Positions 7,699 to 15,186 of a stretch of 34,712 nucleotides of DNA are shown here, one piece after another. Source of the stretch: Bacteroidales bacterium. GTDB lineage: Bacteria; Bacteroidota; Bacteroidia; Bacteroidales; UBA932. The DNA lies in contig SUYX01000019.1 of assembly GCA_015060225.1 (NCBI GenBank), forward strand, positions 1-34,712, in the 5' to 3' direction. The notes under the pieces are model-generated. The model had not been told where the DNA came from. It saw only the letters and a program-made list of their open reading frames with translations, and made no database searches. Each line of letters opens with the position of its first letter. The first letter of the stretch is position 1. A program made the position numbers and the translations under genes.

Positions 7699-8406
7699 AT
7701 GATCCAACTGGAAAACATACACAAATCATTCGGAGACCTTCAGGTGCTCAAGGGGGTATCCCTGCAGGTGGCCAAGGGGGAAGTGGTAAGCATTGTGGGA
7801 GCCAGCGGCGCGGGCAAGAGCACCCTGCTCAACATCATGGGTTCACTTATGAAACCGCAAGGAGGAAAAGTGAAGATTGCAGGCACAGACATTTTTTCTC
7901 TTCCCGACAAATCCCTTGCAGCCTTCCGCAACAGGGAGATAGGGTTTGTGTTCCAGTTCCATCACCTGCTGCCGGAGTTTTCTGCGCTGGAGAATGTTGT
8001 GATGCCGGCCCTGATAGGTGGTGCAAAGTGGGGGAGCAAAGAGGTTGAGGCAAGGGCAAGAATGCTGTTGGAGGAACTTGGTGTGGGGGGAAGACTTTCC
8101 CATAAACCCGGCCAATTGAGCGGCGGTGAGCAGCAGAGGGTAGCCATTGCCAGGGCGCTGATGAACAACCCGGCAGTTCTGCTTGCAGACGAGCCGTCGG
8201 GAAACCTCGACAGCCGCAACAAGGAGGAGCTGCACAAACTTTTCTTCATGCTCCGCGAAAAATACAACCAGACAATTGTAATAGTAACCCACGAGATGGA
8301 ACTGGCCCGCATGTGCGACCGCTGCATTGAGATGAAGGATGGGGTGATTGTGGGCTCTGGAAATGGTGCCAAAAATGCGGAGATTCAGCCAATTGCACAG
8401 ATGTAG
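7699..8406 (+). CDS. lolD: ABC transporter ATPase, LolD-like
   Basis: This 235-residue cytoplasmic ATPase would power a LolCDE/MacB-type complex, in LolD's case the release of lipoproteins from the inner membrane. All ATPase motifs are intact: Walker [10 protein letters not shown] (34-42), Q-loop Gln86, signature LSGGEQQR (140-147), Walker B LLADEP (161-166) and the switch His198. The sequence [10 protein letters not shown] after the D-loop and the QFHHLLPEF stretch are typical of LolD. No LolC/E permease is adjacent; the MacB-type permease at 25580-26881 is far away. It is followed after 18 bases by trmN6, probably one operon. Confidence 0.85.
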   Translation: MIQLENIHKSFGDLQVLKGVSLQVAKGEVVSIVGASGAGKSTLLNIMGSLMKPQGGKVKIAGTDIFSLPDKSLAAFRNREIGFVFQFHHLLPEFSALENVVMPALIGGAKWGSKEVEARARMLLEELGVGGRLSHKPGQLSGGEQQRVAIARALMNNPAVLLADEPSGNLDSRNKEELHKLFFMLREKYNQTIVIVTHEMELARMCDRCIEMKDGVIVGSGNGAKNAEIQPIAQM

Positions 8407-8424
8407 AGGAGGTTTTGTAGCGCT

Positions 8425-9318
8425 ATGGGAACTTTCCGTTTCAAACAGTTTGAGGTGGTGCAGGAGCATTCTGCCATGAAGGTAAACACAGACGCCGTGC
8501 TCCTTGGGGCATGGATGAGTGTGAGCGGCGCCGCCGGTGATGGCAATGATGCCGCAGGCATTCCATTGCGTGCGCTAGATATTGGCACCGGAACTGGAGT
8601 GATTGCCATGATGATTGGGCAGAGGATGGCCAAAGCTACCGCCCCACTTTCAGAAATCCACGCTGTGGAAATTGATTCCGTCGCCTGCAAGGATGCTGCT
8701 GCAAACTTTGCCACTGCACCATGGGAGGGAATTACCTTTCACCTGCACGGAAAATCACTACAGGAGTTTGCCGGGGATATGGTTGCTGATAGTGCCGCAA
8801 AATTCAACCTCATTGTATCAAATCCCCCCTACTTCATTTCATCACTAAAAAATGACTCAGCAGCCAAGACTATGGCCCGCCATACCGACACCCTTTCCCA
8901 GAGGGAACTGCTGTTCCACTCTACCGTGTTATTGGCAGAAGGGGGTATTTTTGCCGTCATCCTGCCGGTTGCCGAGGGTGAGGAACTGCTGCGCAAGGTG
9001 GAATTTATGGCACAGGCGGCGGTGAACCATTGTAAGGAGGCGACTATCCATTGTGAGACTACGGTGAATAAGGAGACCGGGGATACCCATAACACCCGTA
9101 ATACCGAAGATGCCGGCCAGGTGGCCCTATTCCCCTCCCGCATCTGCTACGTGCACACCACAGAGCGCAAACCTGCCAAACGACTGATGCTGGAATTTGT
9201 GAAATGCCACCCTTCCGCAAGCCCAACCCTGCAGCGTGAACAACTTGTAATGATGAGCGGCGGAGTCTACACCCAGGAATACACCTCCCTGGTAGGTGAC
9301 TACTATCTGTGGGGGTAA
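8425..9318 (+). CDS. trmN6: tRNA1(Val) (adenine(37)-N6)-methyltransferase-like
   Basis: This SAM-dependent methyltransferase is predicted to modify A37 of tRNA-Val. The N-terminus FRFKQFEVVQEHSAMKVNTDA is typical of TrmN6/YfiC. The SAM loop is LDIGTGTGVI (51-60), and the catalytic motif NPPY is at 133-136, followed by the family's ARHTD...LS segment. At 297 residues it is longer than the usual 240-250; extra material seems to lie at about 36-48 and 205-228 and is hydrophilic, low in complexity and rich in Thr/Asn. A strong GAGGAGG site precedes the ATG. Its stop abuts the stop of the convergent ORF6N gene. Confidence 0.85.
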   Translation: MGTFRFKQFEVVQEHSAMKVNTDAVLLGAWMSVSGAAGDGNDAAGIPLRALDIGTGTGVIAMMIGQRMAKATAPLSEIHAVEIDSVACKDAAANFATAPWEGITFHLHGKSLQEFAGDMVADSAAKFNLIVSNPPYFISSLKNDSAAKTMARHTDTLSQRELLFHSTVLLAEGGIFAVILPVAEGEELLRKVEFMAQAAVNHCKEATIHCETTVNKETGDTHNTRNTEDAGQVALFPSRICYVHTTERKPAKRLMLEFVKCHPSASPTLQREQLVMMSGGVYTQEYTSLVGDYYLWG

Positions 9319-9897
9319 TTATTTCTTGAATCCTATCTTCTGCCTCTCTTTCAGGCCATCATTCTCTTTTTGCTTTGCAACCAATTGGGAGAGTGCCAAA
9401 TAAATATCATCCAACTCCTGCTGCATGTCCTCAGAAAGGTCACTCACTGCATCTGCGTTATCTTTGCAACACTGCTCAATTTGCAGCATACGCTCTTTGA
9501 ATTCCGTCAATTCAGATGTAACCGCAGATATTGAGAAAGCAAAACTACGCATAGTTACAAATGCGCGCATGATTGAAATATTTATTTGTATTGCCGTTTT
9601 ACTGCGAAGAACCGATGACAGCATAGCTACACCTTGCTCTGTAAAGGCCAGAGAACTATATCTATTGCCTCCTGATTTTGAGGTCACAAATTGTGACCTC
9701 ACACTGATTTCCAAAGACTTACACTCAGTTTGAGTTAACATGAACATAAAATCTTCAGGAAATCTCTCCAAATTTCTCCTTACAGCTTGATTCAAAACTT
9801 TCGTTTCTACCCCATACATCTGGGCCAAATCCCTATCAAGCATAACCCTCTGCCCGCGGATCTCATAGATTTTACTTTTAATAACCTCAAGGTCCAT
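9319..9897 (-). CDS. ORF6N-domain protein
   Basis: The ATG at 9897 gives 192 residues; a TTG four codons upstream is less likely. The N-terminus (IYEIRGQRVMLDRDLAQMYGVETKVLNQAVRRNLERFPEDF, in part) is a clear ORF6N domain, a DNA-binding domain first seen in phage regulators and common on Bacteroidota chromosomes. FTEQGVAMLSSVLRS is also typical. The C-terminal third is helical and probably coiled-coil. It is more AT-rich than trmN6, which would fit acquisition from a phage or mobile element. The function is unknown. No convincing promoter was found. Confidence 0.85.
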   Translation of the reverse strand: MDLEVIKSKIYEIRGQRVMLDRDLAQMYGVETKVLNQAVRRNLERFPEDFMFMLTQTECKSLEISVRSQFVTSKSGGNRYSSLAFTEQGVAMLSSVLRSKTAIQINISIMRAFVTMRSFAFSISAVTSELTEFKERMLQIEQCCKDNADAVSDLSEDMQQELDDIYLALSQLVAKQKENDGLKERQKIGFKK

Positions 9898-10081
9898 AAT
9901 TATATGCAATTATTCGTTCTGCAATACTACCAAGAGAAATCTGAAACCTATGCCATAATCAGCAAAAGTATCTTCCCGACAGCAAACTTTTTCTCTTTTT
10001 AAAAAATTTTACGCTGTTTACGCTGATTTTATGCCCAGGCAGCCGCATTTTTCCTCCGAGGTCACATAAATGCATTCATTT

Positions 10082-10417
10082 GTGCCCGAAGCACCGAAAA
10101 ACACCTCCGCGGGCACAGAAACATACCAAAATGTGCCCGCCTGCTCCCGGGTGGGCACGCCAAGGCACCAAATCGTGCCCGAAGCACCGAAAAACACCTC
10201 CGCGGACACAGAAACATACCGAAATGTGCCCGCCTGCTCCCGGATGGGCACGCTGAGGCTACAAAACGTGCCCGGAGCGCCGAAGAACACCTCCGCGGGC
10301 ACGGAAACACACCGAAATGTGCCCGCCTGCGCCCGAGTGGGCACGCCGGGGCAGCAAATTGTGCCCAGGGCATCGGAAAAGCAACGAGCGGGCACGGAAT
10401 CTCATCAGAATGTGCCC
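10082..10417. repeat. Tandem array of 93-bp units, each holding a 51-bp module
   Basis: Units begin with GTGCCC at 10082, 10175, 10268 and 10361, a period of exactly 93 bp. Each unit is a 51-bp module plus a 42-bp module; the fourth has only a diverged 51-bp module. GTGCCC and GGGCAC recur in opposed orientation within each unit, so the array can fold into several hairpins. Because 93 is a multiple of three and stop codons are missing, long frames stay open on both strands; I do not regard them as genes. The remainder of the 9898-10501 gap holds a TCCCGACA octamer at 9974, another at 10432, and the EF-G2 terminator. Confidence 0.9.
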
Positions 10418-10445
10418 ATAGCACCGGAAGTTGTCGGGACCAAAC

Positions 10446-10474
10446 AAAAAAACGGCACGCCGTAAAGCGTGCCG
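10446..10474 (-). terminator. Intrinsic terminator of the EF-G2 gene
   Basis: The minus strand reads CGGCACGC, a 6-base loop, GCGTGCCG and then seven T. It lies about 30 bases past the stop of the EF-G2 gene. Confidence 0.85.
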
Positions 10475-10501
10475 CGTATGTCCATCGGGAAGAGAGTACC
10501 G

Positions 10502-12655
10502 TTACTCGTCTTTCTCCTCTGCCTCGTATGCTTTCAGAAGTTTCTCCTGAACATCTGAAGGTACCTGCTGGTAATCTGCAAAGTCCATTGTGAAGGTTGC
10601 TCTACCGCTGGTAAGTGAACTTAGTGTTGTTGAGTATTTGTAAAGCTCAGCAAGTGGAACTCTTGCCTTAAGAACCTCAAATCCTTTAACGCTGTTCATA
10701 CCCTCAATCATTGCACGACGGTTCTGAAGGTCACTCATTACATCACCCATATAATCACTTGGCACCAATACCTCTACATTGTAGATAGGCTCCATAATTT
10801 TTGGACCTGCTTTCTTGAACGCCTCTTTAAATGCATTACGTGAAGCAAGTTTGAACGCCATCTCGTTTGAATCTACCGGGTGCATCTTACCATCGTAAAT
10901 GAATACTCTGATATCACGTGCATAAGAACCTGTAAGAGGGCCCTCGTTCATCTTCTCCATAATACCTTTTAGGATTGCAGGCATGAAGCGTGCGTCAATT
11001 GCACCACCAACTATACAGTTGTAATACTCCAATTTGCCACCCCACTCAAGCGGATACTCCTCTTTGCCTTTTACGTTAAGAACCATCTCCTGACCGTCAA
11101 CTTTGAATTTGTTGGTCTCTGGAGCCCCCTCATAGTAAGGCTCAATCAACATATGTACCTCACCAAACTGGCCTGCACCACCTGACTGTTTCTTGTGGCG
11201 GTAGTCTGCAGTTGCAACTTTGGTAATTGTCTCACGGTAAGGGATTCTTGGAGCGAACAGGTCAACCTCAATCTTATGGGTATTTGTAAGCTGCCATTTA
11301 AGGATATTGATATGGTGCTCACCCTGACCGCTGATAATTGTCTGTTTCAACTCTTTTGAATACTCTACCAAAATTGTTGGATCCTCTGCATTGGCTTTGT
11401 TAAGAATCTCGCCCAATTTCTCCTCATCTTTCTCAACTTTAGCCTTGATGGCTGTACGGAACTTAGGTGCAGGGAAGTGTGTAGGCTCAAATACATACTC
11501 GCAACCAGGGGCACAAAGTGTCTGTCCGGTCTTTACTGACTTAAGTTTTACTGTACATGCAATGTCACCGGCCATCACCTCAGAAACTTTCTCACGTTTC
11601 TTGCCTGCCACTGCATAAATCTGTGCAATTCTCTCTTTTGCACCGGTCTCAGGATTTACAACATCCATACCCTCAGTAAGCTTACCGCTCATTACCTTAA
11701 AGTATGAAACATCTCCCAAGTGCTGCTCCTGGGCAGTTTTGTATACGAAAATTGAAGTAGGGCCGTTTGAATCAACCTTTACAGTTTTACCATCCACAAG
11801 TGCGTTCTCAACTTTGTCTGGAGTAACACCTGCATTGATTGTAAACTCCATGATACGTTTTACACCAATGTCTTTCTTTGCAGACAAACAGAATACAGGA
11901 AGGATGTCACCCATCTGCATACCAATCTTCATACCTGCCCTGATCTCATCCTCAGTAAGCACACCCTTGTCAAAGAATGTCTCCATCAATGTCTCGTCAT
12001 TCTCAGCTGCCATCTCAACAAGCTGCTGCTGCAATGCCAAAGCCTCCTCTTTATACTCCTCAGGAATCTCAAATGACTCACGGGTACCGTTCTCATCCTT
12101 GAATTTGTACATTTTCATTTTCAGAACATCAATAAAAGTGTCAAAGTCAGGACCTGGGTTAACTGGGTACTGTACAAGAACCACTTTGTTTCCAAATGTA
12201 GCCTTCAAAGAGTCTATTGTTGCCTGCCAATCCTGTTTCTCGTTGTCAAGCTGGTTTACAGCAATGATAAGAGGTTTCTGATGTTTTACAGCGTGACGTG
12301 CAAAAATCTCTGTACCAACCTCAACACCCTGAGTTGCGTTTACAAGGAGGATACCGTTCTCAGCAACTGAGAAAGCTGAATATACACCGCCCACGAAGTC
12401 GTCCGAGCCCGGAGTATCAATGATATTGAATTTTGTATCAAGGAACTCAGTATATAGAAGTGTAGAATAAATTGACCTCTGGTAAATCTGCTCAATCTCG
12501 GTGTTGTCACTCATTGTGTTCTTCCCCTCAACTGTACCTCTTCTCTCAATTACCTTTCCCTCAAACATCATTGTCTCAGCGAATGTGGTTTTTCCCGATT
12601 TGGAACTACCCAACAACACCACATTACGCACATTACTGGTATTATAAGTTTTCAT
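10502..12655 (-). CDS. fusA2: Elongation factor G paralogue (EF-G2 type) without catalytic histidine
   Basis: The 717-residue protein has the EF-G layout: G domain with P-loop GSSKSGKTT (16-24), DTPGSDDF (80-87) and NQLD (134-137), then domains II-V, including KKQSGGAGQFGEVH and the LTGSYARDIRVFIYDGK segment. In canonical EF-G the switch II motif is DTPGHVDF, and its His positions the water for GTP hydrolysis; here it is Ser84. The overall sequence resembles the Bacteroides thetaiotaomicron EF-G2, reported to support translocation without GTP hydrolysis. The inferred role is a ribosomal translocase for starvation or slow growth. It has its own promoter and terminator and is divergent from an HTH regulator. 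Confidence 0.88.
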   Translation of the reverse strand: MKTYNTSNVRNVVLLGSSKSGKTTFAETMMFEGKVIERRGTVEGKNTMSDNTEIEQIYQRSIYSTLLYTEFLDTKFNIIDTPGSDDFVGGVYSAFSVAENGILLVNATQGVEVGTEIFARHAVKHQKPLIIAVNQLDNEKQDWQATIDSLKATFGNKVVLVQYPVNPGPDFDTFIDVLKMKMYKFKDENGTRESFEIPEEYKEEALALQQQLVEMAAENDETLMETFFDKGVLTEDEIRAGMKIGMQMGDILPVFCLSAKKDIGVKRIMEFTINAGVTPDKVENALVDGKTVKVDSNGPTSIFVYKTAQEQHLGDVSYFKVMSGKLTEGMDVVNPETGAKERIAQIYAVAGKKREKVSEVMAGDIACTVKLKSVKTGQTLCAPGCEYVFEPTHFPAPKFRTAIKAKVEKDEEKLGEILNKANAEDPTILVEYSKELKQTIISGQGEHHINILKWQLTNTHKIEVDLFAPRIPYRETITKVATADYRHKKQSGGAGQFGEVHMLIEPYYEGAPETNKFKVDGQEMVLNVKGKEEYPLEWGGKLEYYNCIVGGAIDARFMPAILKGIMEKMNEGPLTGSYARDIRVFIYDGKMHPVDSNEMAFKLASRNAFKEAFKKAGPKIMEPIYNVEVLVPSDYMGDVMSDLQNRRAMIEGMNSVKGFEVLKARVPLAELYKYSTTLSSLTSGRATFTMDFADYQQVPSDVQEKLLKAYEAEEKDE

Positions 12656-12721
12656 ATTAGTTAAAAATGTATTTAAAGTGTTTTTATTTAATTACTTATC
12701 TACTTTATGAAAAAGCGGTTT

Positions 12722-12752
12722 CAAATTTAAAAAAATTTTTTCTAAGATGCAA
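12722..12752 (-). promoter_or_regulatory. Bacteroidota promoter of the EF-G2 gene
   Basis: On the minus strand, TTG (12750-12752), a 20-base AT-rich spacer and TAAATTTG (12722-12729) fit the promoter model well. It leaves a leader of roughly 60 bases before the ATG at 12655. Confidence 0.7.
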
Positions 12753-12763
12753 CGCATTATAAC

Positions 12764-12788
12764 AAATACCACCTTTCAGGTGTTATTT
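12764..12788. promoter_or_regulatory. Near-perfect palindrome between EF-G2 and the HTH regulator
   Basis: Two 11-base arms, AAATACCACCT and AGGTGTTATTT, pair at 10 of 11 positions around a 3-base centre. The site lies just upstream of the EF-G2 -33 element and 53 bases before the HTH regulator ATG. Its size and place suit an operator for a dimeric regulator, possibly the adjacent HTH protein. That link is inference. Confidence 0.45.
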
Positions 12789-12828
12789 TACAACCTATAA
12801 GATGTTTATCCCATACCCTTTTGGGTCA

Positions 12829-12836
12829 TATTTTTG
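12829..12836 (+). promoter_or_regulatory. Candidate promoter of the HTH regulator
   Basis: TATTTTTG matches TAnnTTTG but ends only 5 bases before the ATG at 12842. If used, the transcript would have little or no leader. Confidence 0.35.
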
Positions 12837-12841
12837 TTGTA

Positions 12842-13210
12842 ATGAAAAAGAACGGCTCAATAAAACAAAAAATATATGAGATCCGGCGCAGCAAAGGGAT
12901 TTCCCAGGAGAAAATGGCCAGTCTCATTGGTGTGGCCCTCAACTCATACAGGAAGCTTGAACGTGGGAAAACCTCTCTTGTAAATGAAAAGCTGTGGGAC
13001 ATCGCCGATGCCCTTGGTGTGTCTGTCAAAGAGCTTGTACTTAAAGAAGATATCAATACAGGATCATCTCTTGCAGATATGGAAAGGGAAAAATTCCTGG
13101 CAAAAATCACCAGCCTTGAGGAAGAAATAGCAACCCTCAAACAGTGTGTTACCCTACTTAACGAAAAAAACGAGAGCTATATAAAAAACAGGGGATCCTC
13201 CTACCAGTAA
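12842..13210 (+). CDS. Cro/C1-type HTH regulator with C-terminal coiled coil
   Basis: The ATG at 12842 gives 122 residues. Residues about 8-63 form a classic HTH_3 ([21 protein letters not shown]...[11 protein letters not shown]). Residues about 80-112 ([31 protein letters not shown], in part) have heptad spacing and should dimerise as a coiled coil. It resembles small Xre-type regulators of Bacteroidota. It is divergent from EF-G2 with a palindrome between them, so self-regulation or control of EF-G2 is possible. rnhB follows after 28 bases. Confidence 0.85.
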   Translation: MKKNGSIKQKIYEIRRSKGISQEKMASLIGVALNSYRKLERGKTSLVNEKLWDIADALGVSVKELVLKEDINTGSSLADMEREKFLAKITSLEEEIATLKQCVTLLNEKNESYIKNRGSSYQ

Positions 13211-13224
13211 CAGCAAAAAAACAT

Positions 13225-13232
13225 TACTTTTG
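13225..13232 (+). promoter_or_regulatory. Candidate promoter of rnhB
   Basis: TACTTTTG matches TAnnTTTG and ends 6 bases before the rnhB ATG at 13239, which would give an almost leaderless mRNA. No TTG lies at the usual upstream distance, so read-through from the HTH gene is the alternative. Confidence 0.4.
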
Positions 13233-13238
13233 CAGTAC

Positions 13239-13844
13239 ATGGAAAATAGAAGACTGTTACCATATCTTAATCCCGACGGATTTGAAGCAGGGTGTGACGA
13301 GGCAGGACGGGGCTGCCTTGCCGGGCCGGTGTACGCTGCAGCTGTTATCCTTCCAAAAGACTTTTACCACCCATTGCTTAACGATTCCAAGCAACTTACC
13401 GCCAAACAGAGGAAACAGCTCCGACCCATCATTGAGAATGAAGCTCTTGCATGGGGAGTATGCGCCGTACAACCGGAAGAGATAGACCGTATAAACATTC
13501 TGAAAGCCTCAATAAAGGGGATGCACGGTGCCCTTGACAAACTTCATATACGTCCTGCCCATATCCTGGTGGACGGCAACAGGTTCTACAAATATGGGGA
13601 TATCCCTCACACCTGCGTGGTAAAGGGAGATGCCACCTACGCAAGCATAGCCGCCGCATCTGTACTTGCCAAAACCTACAGGGATGAATATATGCTTGAG
13701 ATTGCTGCAGAATACCCCCAATACGGCTGGGACCGCAACATGGCTTACCCTACAAAAGAGCATAGGGCCGCCATTGAAAAATATGGCGTTACCCCATATC
13801 ACAGACTGAGCTATAAACTGTTGGAAGATCCTACATTGTTTTAG
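13239..13844 (+). CDS. rnhB: Ribonuclease HII
   Basis: This enzyme cleaves the RNA strand of RNA-DNA hybrids and removes single ribonucleotides from DNA. The ATG at 13239 is preferred to a TTG nine bases upstream and gives 201 residues, the usual length. The four acidic catalytic residues are visible: Asp20 and Glu21 in GCDEAGRG, Asp112 in ILVDG, and Asp131 in [23 protein letters not shown] is also a family hallmark. The stop overlaps the stop of the convergent glycerate kinase gene. Confidence 0.95.
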   Translation: MENRRLLPYLNPDGFEAGCDEAGRGCLAGPVYAAAVILPKDFYHPLLNDSKQLTAKQRKQLRPIIENEALAWGVCAVQPEEIDRINILKASIKGMHGALDKLHIRPAHILVDGNRFYKYGDIPHTCVVKGDATYASIAAASVLAKTYRDEYMLEIAAEYPQYGWDRNMAYPTKEHRAAIEKYGVTPYHRLSYKLLEDPTLF

Positions 13845-15136
13845 AGGGCAAGTTGCTCAAGCAAAGCTGCCGCATCCCGCATACATACTTCCAGAGGATA
13901 CCCCAACGATGCTATTGAACGTACCTCCACTTTGGTTTGCATTTGCCCGGAAAGGGCATTCATCTCCAGCTGCGAAAGCTTGTTCACTCCACAAAATATC
14001 ATGACAGGCCTCCTGTACTCCTGCGCAAGTGTAATAACTCCGCTTACCACTTTACCACTAAGACTCTGAGAATCAAGGCTCCCCTCTCCAGTAACTACAA
14101 GATCAGCCCACTTTACACTCTCCTCCAGAGATGTGATGCGGGCAAAAAACCTCCACCCCGGTACAAGTGACGCACCCAAAAAGGCAACTCCGGCATACCC
14201 TACACCGCCTGCAGCTCCCGCACCCGGCTGTTCCTTGCATGATTGCCCAATCCCCAAACATTTTTCAGCTGCAGCTGTAAACCATCTCTTCCCCTCCTCC
14301 AATTCTAAAAGGGCATCAGAATCCGCCCCCTTCTGAGGTGCATAAACCGCAGTGGCACCATTTGGTCCAAGAAGAGGATTAACCACATCACAAATCACCT
14401 CCACATTCCCCCACCTCTTTATTTCCGGCCCCTTTATCCCGACAATTCTTTTCAAGTCCCCGCCACAAACCGGTACCGGCAACAAATCTCCTGCAGCATC
14501 AGTAAAAAGATATCCCAAGGCCTGGAGCATCCCCGCACCACAATCATCGGTAGCACTGCCACCAATAGAGAGAGTGATGGAAACAGCACCTCTGCCTGCA
14601 GCATCGAGAATCACCTCCCCCAAACCATATGTGGAGGTTCTCAGCGGATTGCGCAACCATGAATCCAATTGTGCCAGACCGCACACCCTTGCCATCTCAA
14701 TGAAAGCCGACACATTCCCGTCCTGTTCATACATCAGGTATTCCACAGGGCGCCTCACCCCTACCGCATCAGCCGCCTCACACTGCACCCTTCTCCCATT
14801 TGCCACACTCTTCCCGATAACCTCAAGGCTCCCGTCTCCACCATCGGCAATCTCCACCATCCGGAACTGCACACATCCGTTCCCCAAACCGCCACAATCG
14901 GCCGCAGGGGAACAAATATCCCCCAGAATGTTCCCCGAACCGCCACAATCGGCCGCAGGGGAACAAATATCCACCATTTTGTGCCCATCTGCACCACCTT
15001 GGGCACTCCCGGCACCCGAAAAGTGCCTCTCCAACCCGCGCCGGATGGCCTCTGCTGCCTGTGAAGAGGTCAAACTCCCCTTGAATTTGTCGGGAGCAAT
15101 TAGGATTTTCTTTATGTTTTGGTTTTGAGTTGCCAT
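13841..15136 (-). CDS. glxK: Glycerate kinase carrying an in-frame repeat insertion
   Basis: This is a glycerate kinase of the GarK/GlxK family (PF02595), which phosphorylates D-glycerate. Signs are [20 protein letters not shown] near the start, [54 protein letters not shown] and [17 protein letters not shown]. At 431 residues it is about 45-50 longer than the family's usual 375-385. The excess lies between the first helix (RRGLERHF) and IADGGDG and contains the segment [11 protein letters not shown] twice. This corresponds to the 51-bp repeat at 14885-14986. The insertion sits where family members have a short surface link, so the enzyme may remain active. Confidence 0.9.
   Translation of the reverse strand: MATQNQNIKKILIAPDKFKGSLTSSQAAEAIRRGLERHFSGAGSAQGGADGHKMVDICSPAADCGGSGNILGDICSPAADCGGLGNGCVQFRMVEIADGGDGSLEVIGKSVANGRRVQCEAADAVGVRRPVEYLMYEQDGNVSAFIEMARVCGLAQLDSWLRNPLRTSTYGLGEVILDAAGRGAVSITLSIGGSATDDCGAGMLQALGYLFTDAAGDLLPVPVCGGDLKRIVGIKGPEIKRWGNVEVICDVVNPLLGPNGATAVYAPQKGADSDALLELEEGKRWFTAAAEKCLGIGQSCKEQPGAGAAGGVGYAGVAFLGASLVPGWRFFARITSLEESVKWADLVVTGEGSLDSQSLSGKVVSGVITLAQEYRRPVMIFCGVNKLSQLEMNALSGQMQTKVEVRSIASLGYPLEVCMRDAAALLEQLAL
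14885..14986 (-). repeat. Two 51-bp repeat modules inside glycerate kinase
   Basis: On the minus strand two consecutive 51-bp units (14986-14936 and 14935-14885) share a 33-base identical stretch. The first starts GGGCACAAAATGG and continues to TTTGTTCCCC. The unit length and starting sequence match the intergenic array at 21942-22071. It is carried in frame as 17-codon units. Confidence 0.85.
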
Positions 15137-15149
15137 TTTCTTACTTTTG
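15119..15149 (+). promoter_or_regulatory. Bacteroidota promoter of the S46 peptidase gene
   Basis: TTG (15119-15121), a 20-base spacer and TACTTTTG (15142-15149) fit the model. The ATG at 15187 follows after about 37 bases. The -33 element lies inside the start of the divergent glycerate kinase gene. Confidence 0.7.
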
Positions 15150-15186
15150 TGGGGTTAAGGAATAAAGTTTAAATATAGATATTTTT

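Noticed and set aside
10070-10465. 131-codon open frame across the 93-bp array (and two frames on the other strand)
   Set aside because: It exists because the period is a multiple of three and stops are absent; no ribosome binding site, several frames are open at once, and the end runs into the EF-G2 terminator.
14352-15128. 258-codon plus-strand frame opposite glycerate kinase
   Set aside because: Pro/Ser/Thr-rich, no domain; it is the shadow of a clearly conserved enzyme gene.
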